Positions 52,680 through 61,974 of a stretch of DNA of 64,000 bases are shown one piece after another. Location: positions 62,001-126,000 of the forward strand of contig JALDRK010000003.1 in the NCBI GenBank assembly GCA_031315915.1, read 5' to 3'. The notes beneath the pieces were generated by a model that did not search any database, had not been told where the DNA came from, and was given only the letters and a program-made list of their open reading frames with translations. The position numbers and the translations under genes were made by a program. Positions within the stretch are counted from its first letter, which is position 1; each line of letters opens with the position of its first letter. Source of the DNA: Nitrospirales bacterium. GTDB lineage: Bacteria > Nitrospirota > Nitrospiria > Nitrospirales > UBA8639.

Positions 52680-53366
52680 ATGGCTCAAAAGAAACAAGTT
52701 GGTAAAAAGAACAAAAAATTGTCTCATAAAAAGACTCCTCAGAAATCGGGTTCAATATTGACCAAGAAGAGATCAAAAGCCGGTGTCAAAAGTAAGAAAA
52801 CCGATTCTAGTAAACAGAAAAAAATTGCGGCAGCGAAGAAATCCATCGTCAAGACACCCGACACAAAAAAAACCAAATCTGCGAAGATCCGTAGATCTTC
52901 GACAAAGAAAAGTGCAAAAAAGAAGACCGTTTCCCTCTCTTCGGTGAAGCCCAGGAAGACCAGAGGAACGTCAGGTTCCCCTCAGGCTTCCGTTCGACCT
53001 TCCTCATCGGAACTCACGACCACTGAACGATACAATGTGGGAGGTCTTTTCGTTTGTGCGATTGAACGAACCTCCGACCCCGATTGCAAACGGCTCCGAT
53101 CGGTCCTCCGTGAGTTGGATCTGCCCTCGATGGAAAAGGATAATCTCATCCGGTTGTCACAAGGGTTTACGATTCCGAAATTGTTTGCGGATGGAATTGC
53201 CCAACATAAAACGGAAAATCTCGTCGAACGATTGGTGAAATTTGCCGTTGGGGAGGGAGGCTATGAACGGAAGTGGAAGAACGATATTCGCCAGGTAGCC
53301 ACTTGGTTGGGTTTAGCGGGGCCTGAAGTGGAGGCGATGGAGCAGCGAGTGTGGGCTAAAAGGTAG
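52680..53366 (+). CDS. lysine-rich histone H1-like protein with globular C-terminal domain
   Basis: 228 residues. The first 110 are almost only Lys, Ser, Thr and Ala/Arg (for example KKQVGKKNKKLSHKKTPQK), like eukaryotic H1 tails and bacterial HC1-type proteins, so they should bind DNA or RNA without sequence specificity. The remaining 115 residues are a folded helical domain (RYNVGGLFVCAIERTSDPDC, AVGEGGYERKWKNDIRQVATWLGLAG) that I do not recognise. It lies convergent to recR-ybaB-dnaX. Probable nucleoid protein. Confidence 0.65.
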   Translation: MAQKKQVGKKNKKLSHKKTPQKSGSILTKKRSKAGVKSKKTDSSKQKKIAAAKKSIVKTPDTKKTKSAKIRRSSTKKSAKKKTVSLSSVKPRKTRGTSGSPQASVRPSSSELTTTERYNVGGLFVCAIERTSDPDCKRLRSVLRELDLPSMEKDNLIRLSQGFTIPKLFADGIAQHKTENLVERLVKFAVGEGGYERKWKNDIRQVATWLGLAGPEVEAMEQRVWAKR

Positions 53367-53377
53367 GCCAGCGAATT

Positions 53378-54016
53378 TTAACCGAGGTCGCGTCTGCCTT
53401 CGATGGATTTCAGTAGGGTGACTTCGTCGGCATATTCGATATCCATGCCCACCGGAATGCCATAGGCGATTCGTGAAACCTTGACCCCCATGGGTTTGAG
53501 GCGCTTGGTTAAGTAGATGGCTGTCGCCTCCCCTTCAATGGTCGGATTGGTCGCCACGATGACTTCCTTGATTCCCCCTTGTTTGACGCGTTCCTCTAAA
53601 TCCTGGGTGCGAATGTCCGATGGGCCGATCCCATCCAATGGGGAAAGTGCTCCATATAAGACATGGTACAATCCTCGATGGGCTCGGCTTTGTTCGATGG
53701 CATGAAGGGTACTGGGTTCTTCCACGACCAAAATCGTAGTGACGTCCCGTTTGGGATCCAGGCACACTGCGCAAAGCGAACCTTCGGCGATGTTCCGGCA
53801 TTGCGTGCAAAATGAGACTTTTTCTTTGACTTCACGAATGGCCTCGGCAAGACGCAGCGCTTCTTCGGTATCGACTTTCATGAGGTGAAAGGCCAGCCGC
53901 TGAGCGGTTTTTTGGCCGATGCCAGGCAACCGAACCAATTCTTTGCTCAATCGAGCCAGCAATCCTTGTGGTTGGCCGTTCATGCTCGTGTGTCGTTTGG
54001 ATGTCTGGTCGGACAC
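53378..54016 (-). CDS. recR: recombination mediator RecR
   Basis: 212 residues. RecR with RecO/RecF loads RecA at gaps. LARLSKELVRLPGIGQKTAQRLAFHL (helix-hairpin-helix), CTQCRNIAEGSLCAVC (zinc finger) and the Toprim domain (TILVVEEPSTLHAIEQS, GALSPLDGIGPSDI, EVIVATNPTIEGEATA) are all in place. Last gene of the dnaX-ybaB-recR operon, an order also known from Bacillus. Confidence 0.95.
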   Translation of the reverse strand: MSDQTSKRHTSMNGQPQGLLARLSKELVRLPGIGQKTAQRLAFHLMKVDTEEALRLAEAIREVKEKVSFCTQCRNIAEGSLCAVCLDPKRDVTTILVVEEPSTLHAIEQSRAHRGLYHVLYGALSPLDGIGPSDIRTQDLEERVKQGGIKEVIVATNPTIEGEATAIYLTKRLKPMGVKVSRIAYGIPVGMDIEYADEVTLLKSIEGRRDLG

Positions 54017-54118
54017 GATAGGATCCTTTCTCAGGTCATAAAGCTATCGTTTTGAAGGGATGATGCCTTCCCTGCTTCTACTTTCTAAGAGAGTGGGAAA
54101 AAAATAGATACAAAGTCT

Positions 54119-54454
54119 TTAAAGCATACCCGGCAAACCCGGGATACCTAGCCCTCCGGTCAGGGATTTCATTTCATCGGCCATAAGTTCTTTGGCTTTT
54201 CTCAATGCTTCGTTGGTGGCCGCAACGAGTAAATCCTGCAACATGTCCTGATCCTCGGATTTCAGAACTTCGGGATCGATCGTGACTTTGGTGATCTGCA
54301 TCGCTCCGTTGGCTTTCACCGTCACCATGCCGCCTCCGGCGGTGGCCTCCACCACTTTATTAGCGGCCTCTTCTTGAATTTTTCCCATCTTTTCCTGCAT
54401 GGCTTGGGCTTGTTTCAGGATATTGCCCATATTCGCAAACGGATTTTTCGACAT
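54119..54454 (-). CDS. ybaB: YbaB/EbfC nucleoid-associated protein
   Basis: 111 residues. NPFANMGNILKQAQAMQEKM at the N-terminus, then EEAANKVVEATAGGGMVTV and ANGAMQITKVTIDPEVL are typical of the family; it binds DNA as a dimer. The start overlaps the dnaX stop by one base, the usual coupled arrangement, and recR follows. Confidence 0.93.
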   Translation of the reverse strand: MSKNPFANMGNILKQAQAMQEKMGKIQEEAANKVVEATAGGGMVTVKANGAMQITKVTIDPEVLKSEDQDMLQDLLVAATNEALRKAKELMADEMKSLTGGLGIPGLPGML

Positions 54455-56313
54455 TAGATAACCTCCTCTTGTTGGTTCTGAATCCGTTGAACGGATACCA
54501 CATTTCCTCCGAAGAGGTCAGTGGCCTGTTTGATGAGGGGATGGGCTTTGACGTTTTCCAACAGGTCCTGATCATCTTCCAGTTTTTTTTTTGTCCGGAT
54601 TTCCGCCAGCGAAGGCGGATGTTCCTGCCCATCTTTGAATTCGACTACTTGGATATGAATGGGTCGGCCGGTGAGCGACTCGCACACCTGTGCAATGAGT
54701 GCCCGTGTTTCGGGTTTGTCTGTCCGCCACCGGGCGATAGAGTCTTTTTTGGGATACCCCAGAATGACTTTCTCCGCTGTCATGGTGACCACACTTCCTT
54801 TTTCCAGAAAACTTCCGACGTTAGGATGCTCGTTGACCATGCGTTCGACCACCGTCTCCCAGTTTAACGGGATTGTCGAAGTTTGTGAGGATTCCGGCCT
54901 TGTTTTTGATTGGCTGACTTGCCGTTCATTGGCCGGCACGACAAGCCGCGGTGATCTCGGTTCTCCCTCCACAGCCATGTCTTTGAGAGGAACCGGTTTC
55001 GTCGTTTCTGACACAGGTGTTTTTGAAGCCGATGACAGCGGTGGAGAAGGCATGGTGGTTGGCGATGAATCGGATGCCGACTGGTTATGCATCGGTTGCA
55101 ATTTCACGGTTGGCGGACGGCCTCGAGGTGGTTCGGCCTTGGGCGCGGGTGTGGCCGCCGTCGATCCCGCCGTTTTCATGAGCTTGTGTGCCGGTTCTGC
55201 TGCGGAGGGCAATTCCGGATCAAGTAGTGCAGCCTTCACGGTTGCGGCTTCAAGGACAAACCGTGGATGAGAACTTCCTCGAAGAGTATCCTCCGTGCGT
55301 GAAAAAACGCCAAATAACGCTTGTACATAAGGCTCGCTCAAGGGTTTTGCTTGGGCAATTGTCTGATCCACTTCCTCATCGCCCAATTCAATGAGATTTT
55401 GAACCTGAGGTCGGGACATCACCACTTTGGCGACCAGAAGGTTTCGAAACCGTTCGACCAATTCCCGGCAGAAGACCCGGACATCAAATCCTTGATCGAC
55501 TAATTGTCCCATTAATGTCATGGTTTCCGAAGCCCGATGGGCGAGAACGGCATCGATCATCTGACGTACCAGTTCCTCGGGGACCGAGCCGATCAAAATT
55601 TCCAAGTCTTCATGGGTAATCCGTTCTCCTCCGAACGAGACAGCTTGATCCAGAAGGCTCAAGGCATCACGCATGCTGCCGTCACTGGCTCTGGCCAAAG
55701 CCGAGAGGCTCCGATCTTCGATGGTGACGCCGGTTTGTGTGGCGACATGTCGCAGTTGTTTGATGATTTCTAACCGGGAAATGCGTCGAAACGTGAAATG
55801 CTGGCAGCGGGAAAGAATGGTCGCTGGAATTTTATGGACTTCCGTGGTGGCAAAAATAAATACGGAATGGCTTGGGGGTTCCTCCAGCGTTTTCAACAGG
55901 GCATTGAAGGCTGAATTAGACAGCATGTGCACTTCGTCAATGATATACACCCGATACGAACCATGGAAGGGGGAGAACTTGACGTTTTCACGCAGTTCAC
56001 GCACATCGTCCACACCCGTGTTGGATGCCCCGTCGATTTCGATGACATCCACTGAGTTTCCTCTGGTAATTTCCACGCAGCTTGGGCAGGTTCCGCAGGG
56101 ATGGCTGGTGGGGCCTTTTTCGCAATTCAAAGATTTCGCGAGAATTCGTGCGACAGTGGTTTTTCCGACTCCTCGCATCCCTGAAAACACGTAGGCATGG
56201 GCCACCCGTTGCCGTTCAATGGCATTGCTGAGGGTCTGCACGACGTGAGATTGCCCTAAAACTTCATCGAACGTCGTAGGGCGGTATTTACGAGCTGAAA
56301 CTTGAAATTCCAT
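54454..56313 (-). CDS. dnaX: DNA polymerase III subunits gamma and tau
   Basis: 619 residues. The clamp-loader AAA+ domain begins YRPTTFDEVLGQSHVVQTL, with Walker A GMRGVGKTT near 44-52, zinc finger CEKGPTSHPCGTCPSC, DEVHMLS (Walker B) and LSRCQHFTFRR (sensor 1). A Pro/Ser/Thr-rich linker (380-490) leads to the tau-type C-terminal domain. Oligomer of gamma/tau tethers polymerase cores. The gene lies next to SRP RNA, as in Bacillus. Confidence 0.95.
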   Translation of the reverse strand: MEFQVSARKYRPTTFDEVLGQSHVVQTLSNAIERQRVAHAYVFSGMRGVGKTTVARILAKSLNCEKGPTSHPCGTCPSCVEITRGNSVDVIEIDGASNTGVDDVRELRENVKFSPFHGSYRVYIIDEVHMLSNSAFNALLKTLEEPPSHSVFIFATTEVHKIPATILSRCQHFTFRRISRLEIIKQLRHVATQTGVTIEDRSLSALARASDGSMRDALSLLDQAVSFGGERITHEDLEILIGSVPEELVRQMIDAVLAHRASETMTLMGQLVDQGFDVRVFCRELVERFRNLLVAKVVMSRPQVQNLIELGDEEVDQTIAQAKPLSEPYVQALFGVFSRTEDTLRGSSHPRFVLEAATVKAALLDPELPSAAEPAHKLMKTAGSTAATPAPKAEPPRGRPPTVKLQPMHNQSASDSSPTTMPSPPLSSASKTPVSETTKPVPLKDMAVEGEPRSPRLVVPANERQVSQSKTRPESSQTSTIPLNWETVVERMVNEHPNVGSFLEKGSVVTMTAEKVILGYPKKDSIARWRTDKPETRALIAQVCESLTGRPIHIQVVEFKDGQEHPPSLAEIRTKKKLEDDQDLLENVKAHPLIKQATDLFGGNVVSVQRIQNQQEEVI

Positions 56314-56451
56314 GGATGTGGACTATCCAGACTTTTTAAATACGTTCATTAAAAAAGCCAGGGGTTAAAGTGTTAAGGAAAAACATCTCGGGCTGCTTCG
56401 TTCACGCTCTTCCGCATCCATTCCTTACGCTTACATGTTACCTAAAAATAG

Positions 56452-56555
56452 TCGGGGCCAGGTGATCCTGCGGCACACAGACTCGCCCACTTACCGTTGC
56501 TTCCTTCCGGACCTGGCGGGGTTCGCAGGATTCTGTCGCACAGGGCCCAGCCCCT
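56452..56555 (-). ncRNA. ffs: SRP RNA (small bacterial type, 4.5S)
   Basis: On the minus strand the sequence reads GGGGCTGGGCCC...CCAGGTCCGGAAGGAAGCAACGG...CCTGGCCCC. The apical GGAAGGAAGC loop region is the conserved Ffh-binding helix 8 and the two ends pair. Length about 104 bases, without the Alu domain. Exact ends estimated to a few bases. It precedes dnaX on the same strand. Confidence 0.93.
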
Positions 56556-56756
56556 AATCGGATAATACCTGTTATGACTCAACCAGACAAAGGAGAATTA
56601 ATGCGACTGGTTTCTCCTTAGCCCCACGGTTTTTCCAGAAACAAACTCATAAAATGACTTCGCCTGTTTTATGTCATCAGCACATATTTCAAACCAGCCG
56701 ACCGCCTTGGTGTTCAGGAATTCTCCGATAACTTTCGTATAGAACAATGGTTAACA

Positions 56757-56909
56757 GGGCGGAGAGGGTGGGATTCGAAGTCGCGTTTCAAAACTAACGC
56801 TCCCGCGAGGGGGCCATGCCCCCTCGCGCTTTCGCGTTGCTCAAGTCACCCCATGAAGGGGACATATCCCCCTCAAACCCCCTGTTCGAATCCCAAGCAC
56901 TTGCCGCCC
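56757..56909. repeat. 153-bp inverted-repeat element carrying a tRNA-Ser 3' fragment
   Basis: The ends are inverted repeats: GGGCGG (56757-56762) with CCGCCC (56904-56909) and TGGGATTCGAA (56769-56779) with TTCGAATCCCA (56885-56895). In the middle an 11-bp hairpin, CGCGAGGGGGC/GCCCCCTCGCG (56804-56828). Its first 22 bases after the outer G (56758-56779) are identical to the 3' end of tRNA-Ser at 56953-56974. Confidence 0.55.
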
Positions 56910-56951
56910 AACAAACTTCTCAAATCCTTAACCACCTGTAGACGAGTTAGA

Positions 56952-57041
<90 letters not shown>

Positions 57042-57107
57042 GCACGGTATAAACTTGAGGCCCGCTGAGGCCCAAGAACATCCCTCTTTGGGGGAAAGGG
57101 GGTCATC

Positions 57108-57974
57108 TTACCATGGGGGGGGAGGCGACAAGCAAATTTGGGTTGCTTGATGTTTCAGAAAGGTTATCCCGACTGGCGCGTTTTGAAACGCCCGAAGGCG
57201 ATGAGACGATTTATTCAAGTTGGCAAATAAATGTCCTCGAAAAAGCAACATGAAAGTGGTCAACACCGGCGTGAGAATCAGGACGATGCCAAAATTCGCA
57301 TTGGGGGGAATACCAAGAACGGACAGCCACTGACTGAGTATGGAAAAAGGAAGTGTCAGGAGATGCCAGAAATCCAAGCCTCCGCGTCTCCCAGCCTGGC
57401 TGGAAATATCAAAGAACAGGGATAAACCCAGAGGGGCAAAGGCCACGGCAAACGGCAGGAACCACTCGATCCAATTTTCTACCACAAAATCATAGCTATC
57501 TTTGACGACCTCGATCGCCGAACTGTTTCGTTTTTGATAGATCACTTCGGGGACCGGGTTTAATACAATAAAAATGAGGAAAAATATGGCAGTAGCCAGG
57601 AGTTCTTGATACGGGTTGGCTTGGAGTCCCATTTCCAAAAACATCAAGGGAAACCAGACCATGAACCCCACTGAAATGACATCCCAAAAGTATTGTCCGA
57701 AGCTGGAAGGAATATCTTGCCAAGTGAGACGACGTGCTCCGAGAACCGCTTGTTCGGTCAGGTAAAGCGTAGCCCCGATGATCAGGGCATTCAGAGCGCC
57801 AAGGATAAACCCGCCAATCATTCCCAGGGGGGCAATAACGGAGCCCAGAACTATGAGGCCCAAGGCAAACCCCATGATCAACGGGATCAGGATCCAACTG
57901 CGTGTAAACGATTGAATCGATGAGAGCAGCGTCTGGCGGTATAAGCGAAGAGTGGCCTGGAGAAAACCCTGCAT
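57108..57974 (-). CDS. multi-pass membrane protein of unknown function
   Basis: 288 residues from the ATG at 57974; the longer frame to 58106 overlaps the preceding gene. About six membrane segments: ILIPLIMGFALGLIVLGSVIAPL, IGGFILGALNALIIGATLYL, a YFWDVISVGFMVWFPLMFLEM stretch, ELLATAIFFLIFIVLN, WFLPFAVAFAPLGLSLFF and FGIVLILTPVLTTFMLLFRG. The overall pattern resembles DUF6159-type or glycerophosphoryl-transport-like membrane proteins, but I cannot assign it. It is probably in one operon with the small gene at 58001-58246. Confidence 0.6.
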   Translation of the reverse strand: MQGFLQATLRLYRQTLLSSIQSFTRSWILIPLIMGFALGLIVLGSVIAPLGMIGGFILGALNALIIGATLYLTEQAVLGARRLTWQDIPSSFGQYFWDVISVGFMVWFPLMFLEMGLQANPYQELLATAIFFLIFIVLNPVPEVIYQKRNSSAIEVVKDSYDFVVENWIEWFLPFAVAFAPLGLSLFFDISSQAGRRGGLDFWHLLTLPFSILSQWLSVLGIPPNANFGIVLILTPVLTTFMLLFRGHLFANLNKSSHRLRAFQNAPVGITFLKHQATQICLSPPPPW

Positions 57975-58000
57975 GAGGCGTCGTACAGTGCCCCTGGACG

Positions 58001-58246
58001 TTATTTGTCGGCCGACGGCGGCGATTTGAGGTTGATGATCTCTTGCTGGCGCTGGTCTCGCAAGGCTCGGATTTTTTTTAAGCGGCTCGGTCGATTGAAG
58101 GTCCACGCTTTGAGCTTTTCGGCAAAAGTCGGGATGGGCGGGGCGGTTGATCCATATGGGGCTTCCTGAAAATTGTAGCCTTTATAGGTGTCTTTGCGTT
58201 CCAAGAATTTTTGATAAATGTCTTGATAGAGCTGCTTGAGAGCCAT
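58001..58246 (-). CDS. small conserved-looking hypothetical protein
   Basis: 81 residues, hydrophilic, Lys/Gln-rich with YQDIYQKFLERKDTYKGY at the N-terminus and a helical basic C-terminus (SRLKKIRALRDQRQQEI). No motif recognised. It precedes the membrane-protein gene by 26 bp on the same strand. Confidence 0.5.
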   Translation of the reverse strand: MALKQLYQDIYQKFLERKDTYKGYNFQEAPYGSTAPPIPTFAEKLKAWTFNRPSRLKKIRALRDQRQQEIINLKSPPSADK

Positions 58247-58449
58247 AATGGGCTACCATACCCCACTCTTGCCGGTCTATCAAGAGGCGTATTACACAGA
58301 TCGTTTCACTGTGCGGTTGAACTGCGGGGAAACGCAGAAAAATCCTTCTCTCCTGAAAAATTCCGATGAGAGGGATGGCCTGAACAGGAAAGACCTTTTA
58401 TAATGGAAAAGTTTAGGGTAGTCCTTTTAGCTCTTGCGAACGGTTACGT

Positions 58450-58532
58450 GCGAGAGTGGCGGAACTGGCAGACGCGCGAGACTTAGGATCTCGTGGGTAA
58501 CCGTGGGGGTTCAAGTCCCCCCTCTCGCACCA
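58450..58532 (+). tRNA. tRNA-Leu (anticodon TAG)
   Basis: Acceptor GCGAGAG/CTCTCGC, discriminator A and encoded CCA, D-loop with GGCAGACGC, anticodon stem CGAGA/TCTCG around loop CTTAGGA giving TAG, variable arm TGGGTAACCG and T-arm GGGGGTTCAAGTCCCCC. Complete. It is 51 bp upstream of tig. Confidence 0.95.
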
Positions 58533-58583
58533 TAATTTATTCTCTTTATTCAAGATTTAATTTCATTAAGGACATGTGAAGTT

Positions 58584-59909
58584 ATGAAGGTGGAAATGAC
58601 CGAATTGGGCCCTGTGAAACGGGCACTGAAAATTGAAGTCCCGGAGGAAGCCGTCAAAACCGAGTTTCAAAAGGTGTATGCCCAATTGAAACGGCAGGTT
58701 CGCATCCCTGGATTTCGCCCGGGAAAAGCGCCCGTGGCGTTATTGGAAAAGCGATATTCCGAAATGGTTGAGCAAGATGTGGTACAGCGGCTGGTGCCTG
58801 ACTATTATCAGCGGGCCGTCAAAGAAGCCGGAGTCAGACCGGTCACGGTGGAAATACCCCCACTTGAACGGATGAAGGTGAAACCCAATACCGCATTCAC
58901 CTTTACCGCGACCATGGAAATTAAACCAACCATCCAGTTGGGCGATTATCGGCCACCCAATCCTATTTCCTTGAAAAAGGATTCGAGGACGGTGACGGAA
59001 GAGCAAATTGACAAAACGCTTCAATCCTTGCGGGAAGAACATGCTCAGATCGATGCGGTTCCCGCTGATACGCCCTTGCGAGATGGCCTGCATGCCATGT
59101 TGTCTATCGAGGGATTTATCGATGGACAACCAGTGGAAGCTGCCCAGAAAAAAGGCCATCTCCACCCGGTGGGCGTGAACGCGTCCATTTTTGGGGTGGA
59201 GGTCGATGGGCAGTTGATCGGCAAAAAGGCCGGTGAAACGGTGGAAGTTTCGCAAGCGTATCCGGCCAACCATCCGGATACGCCATTGGCCGGTAAGACG
59301 TTGATACTCAAATTGACGATCGAAGCCGTGAAAGAGAAGAAGTTACCTGATCTGGACGATGAATTTGCCAAGGACTGTGGCGATTACGAATCCTTGGAAA
59401 AATTGAAAAATACCATTCAGGGGCGGCTTGAGGATATGTTGAAGCAGGATCTTGAAGAAGGATATAAAGATCAGGTCATCGAACGTCTCCTGCAAATGCA
59501 TCATTTTGATATTCCCGAAGCCTTAATCGAGCGAGAATTGCAAACCCTGGTTCGCCAGAAAATGATGAAGGAGCATCGACATACGCATCAGGATGATGAT
59601 TTGAACGAACCGGTGCGATTACAAGAGGAAGCTAAGCGTCTTCAGCAGGAATTACACCCGGAGGCCAAACGCCGGGTGAAATTGAGTTTGGTGTTGGAAG
59701 CGGTGGCTCTCAAGGAAAATATAGAAGTCGGTCCGGAAGAAGTGGATGCCGAAATCCAAAAATTGGCCAATTCGCTGAAAATGCCCGTAGCCGAAATTCG
59801 GCGAATGATCGAAGCCGGCGGGACGGGAGCCCAGGAAGAATTTCGTGAACGGATGAAGGCTGAAAAGGCCTTGCAGTTTGTCTATCAGAACGCAGTTATT
59901 CAGGGGTAA
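58584..59909 (+). CDS. tig: trigger factor
   Basis: 441 residues, normal length. Ribosome-bound chaperone and peptidyl-prolyl isomerase. The ribosome-docking signature is visible as VRIPGFRPGKAPVALLEKRY (about 36-55); the FKBP-like domain (residues about 160-245) is diverged (LSIEGFIDGQP, PANHPDTPLAGKTL), and the C-terminal helical chaperone domain ends the protein. First gene of tig-clpP-clpX, a classical order. Confidence 0.94.
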   Translation: MKVEMTELGPVKRALKIEVPEEAVKTEFQKVYAQLKRQVRIPGFRPGKAPVALLEKRYSEMVEQDVVQRLVPDYYQRAVKEAGVRPVTVEIPPLERMKVKPNTAFTFTATMEIKPTIQLGDYRPPNPISLKKDSRTVTEEQIDKTLQSLREEHAQIDAVPADTPLRDGLHAMLSIEGFIDGQPVEAAQKKGHLHPVGVNASIFGVEVDGQLIGKKAGETVEVSQAYPANHPDTPLAGKTLILKLTIEAVKEKKLPDLDDEFAKDCGDYESLEKLKNTIQGRLEDMLKQDLEEGYKDQVIERLLQMHHFDIPEALIERELQTLVRQKMMKEHRHTHQDDDLNEPVRLQEEAKRLQQELHPEAKRRVKLSLVLEAVALKENIEVGPEEVDAEIQKLANSLKMPVAEIRRMIEAGGTGAQEEFRERMKAEKALQFVYQNAVIQG

Positions 59910-60002
59910 GCGATTCGGGGTGATACCTTCAGGAGTTTGTCTCCAAAGGTTTTCCTCAATAAATCCGATATATATCCAATAAGAAAGAGGAGGTCTGAAG
60001 GA

Positions 60003-60632
60003 ATGCTCATTCCGATGGTCATTGAACAAACCAACCGTGGTGAACGGGCCTACGATATTTATTCTCGTCTGCTCAAGGACCGGATCATTTTTTTAGGGGC
60101 ACCGATTGACGATGTGTTTGCCAATGTGGTCATCGCCCAACTGTTGTTTCTTGAAGCCGAGGATCCTGAAAAAGACATTCATCTCTACGTCAATTCCCCT
60201 GGAGGAAGCGTGACGGCAGGACTGGGTATTTATGATACGATGCAGTATGTGAAATGTCCCATCACGACGATCTGCCTGGGGCAAGCGGCCAGCATGGGTG
60301 CCTTTTTGTTGACAGCCGGGACCAAGGGGAAACGGTTTGCCCTGCCCAATGCTCGTGTGATGATCCATCAACCGATGGGGGGATTCCAGGGACAAGCCAC
60401 CGAAATCGACATCCATGCCAGGGAAATCCTCAAAATCCGTGAACGGTTGAATCAGATTATGGCCCAACACACGGGGCAACCGTTGGAAAGGATTTCCCAG
60501 GATACGGAGCGGGATTATTTTATGTCGGGCGAAGAAGCGAAAACGTACGGCTTGATTGATGAAGTCATTGTTCGAAGTCAGGAAAAAAGTATCTCCAATG
60601 GCGAAAAATCTTCTTCGAAAGAGAAAAACTAA
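60003..60632 (+). CDS. clpP: ATP-dependent Clp protease proteolytic subunit
   Basis: 209 residues. The ATG at 60003 is preceded by GAGGAGG (59989-59995); the frame extends upstream to 59937 but that part is not conserved. [22 protein letters not shown]-type beginning, catalytic Ser in [11 protein letters not shown], catalytic His in [12 protein letters not shown] and Asp in [10 protein letters not shown]. Serine protease ring that works with ClpX encoded next. Confidence 0.95.
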   Translation: MLIPMVIEQTNRGERAYDIYSRLLKDRIIFLGAPIDDVFANVVIAQLLFLEAEDPEKDIHLYVNSPGGSVTAGLGIYDTMQYVKCPITTICLGQAASMGAFLLTAGTKGKRFALPNARVMIHQPMGGFQGQATEIDIHAREILKIRERLNQIMAQHTGQPLERISQDTERDYFMSGEEAKTYGLIDEVIVRSQEKSISNGEKSSSKEKN

Positions 60633-60688
60633 GAAAGGCTGTTGTCGGGCTTTCCACTACTCTCTCAAAAAAGAAAAAGGATTTCCTT

Positions 60689-61948
60689 ATGGCTAGACAG
60701 GCCAAGTCTGACGCCAACCTTCGGTGTTCATTTTGTGGAAAAAGCCGAGATCAGGTCCGCAAGCTGATTGCCGGACCTACGGTGTATATCTGCGATGAAT
60801 GCGTGGGGTTATGTAACGAAATCATTTCCGAAGATTGGCAGGAAACCCGGGAGGAAATCTCATCAAAGCTCTGTAAGCCGGCCGATATTCATCAGCATCT
60901 GAACCACTATATCATCGGTCAGGAACGAGCCAAAAAAGTCCTCTCGGTAGCCGTCTACAATCATTACAAGCGCATTGCGGCCAATGAAACGGAGGATATT
61001 GAACTTCAAAAAGGCAATATTCTGCTCATTGGCCCCACGGGAACCGGAAAAACCCTGTTTGCCCAGACTCTGGCCCAGCATTTGGATGTCCCCTTTACCA
61101 TTGCCGATGCCACGACGTTGACCGAAGCCGGCTATGTGGGGGAAGACGTCGAAAACATCATTCTGAAACTTTTGCAAGCGGCTGATTATGAAGTCGAACG
61201 GGCTGAGCGGGGTATTGTTTATATCGATGAGATCGACAAAATTACACGGAAATCCGATAGCCCTTCGATTACCCGTGATGTCTCCGGAGAGGGCGTGCAA
61301 CAGGCCCTGTTAAAATTGATTGAAGGGACCGTGGCCAATGTGCCTCCTCAAGGCGGAAGAAAGCATCCTCATCAGGAATTTATTCAGGTGAATACGACGA
61401 ATATTTTGTTTATCTGTGGCGGGGCGTTTGTAGGCTTGGAGTCGATTATCGAGAGGAGACTCAACCAGAAACGTCTGGGGTTTGGGGCCGATATTCAAAG
61501 CAGAGGCGCACACCAAATCGGGGACCTCTTTTCCAAAGTGGAGCCCGAGGACCTTCTTCAGTTTGGACTCATTCCGGAGTTTATCGGTCGGTTACCGGTG
61601 TTGGCGACCTTGGATGAGTTAGATCAATCGGCATTGGTCCGCATCTTGACCGAACCGAAAAATGCGTTGATCAAGCAGTATCAGAAGTTATTGGCGTTTG
61701 ATAAGGTCAAACTGAAGTTTACCGATGGAGCCTTGGTGGCCATTGCCGAAAAAGCCTATAAGCAAAAGACCGGGGCCAGAGGACTACGGGCGATCATGGA
61801 ATCCATGATGCTGGATGTGATGTATGAAATTCCTTCTCAGTCCGAAGTCAAAGAAGTCCTCGTGACCGAAGAGGTCATTTACGGCAAAGGAGAACCGATT
61901 AAAGTCTTTGAACAGCAGAAAGGCGTGAAGCCGGCTGTGGGTTCCTAA
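60689..61948 (+). CDS. clpX: ATP-dependent Clp protease ATP-binding subunit ClpX
   Basis: 419 residues. N-terminal zinc-binding domain ([30 protein letters not shown]), Walker [12 protein letters not shown] near 113-123, pore loop GYVGEDVEN, Walker [11 protein letters not shown], and the ClpP-docking loop region IGDLF with the substrate RKH-like loop (GGRKHPHQ). Unfolds substrates and feeds them to ClpP. 56 bp after clpP. Confidence 0.96.
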   Translation: MARQAKSDANLRCSFCGKSRDQVRKLIAGPTVYICDECVGLCNEIISEDWQETREEISSKLCKPADIHQHLNHYIIGQERAKKVLSVAVYNHYKRIAANETEDIELQKGNILLIGPTGTGKTLFAQTLAQHLDVPFTIADATTLTEAGYVGEDVENIILKLLQAADYEVERAERGIVYIDEIDKITRKSDSPSITRDVSGEGVQQALLKLIEGTVANVPPQGGRKHPHQEFIQVNTTNILFICGGAFVGLESIIERRLNQKRLGFGADIQSRGAHQIGDLFSKVEPEDLLQFGLIPEFIGRLPVLATLDELDQSALVRILTEPKNALIKQYQKLLAFDKVKLKFTDGALVAIAEKAYKQKTGARGLRAIMESMMLDVMYEIPSQSEVKEVLVTEEVIYGKGEPIKVFEQQKGVKPAVGS

Positions 61949-61974
61949 TAAGGCATTTGATAGGTTTCTCGGCT

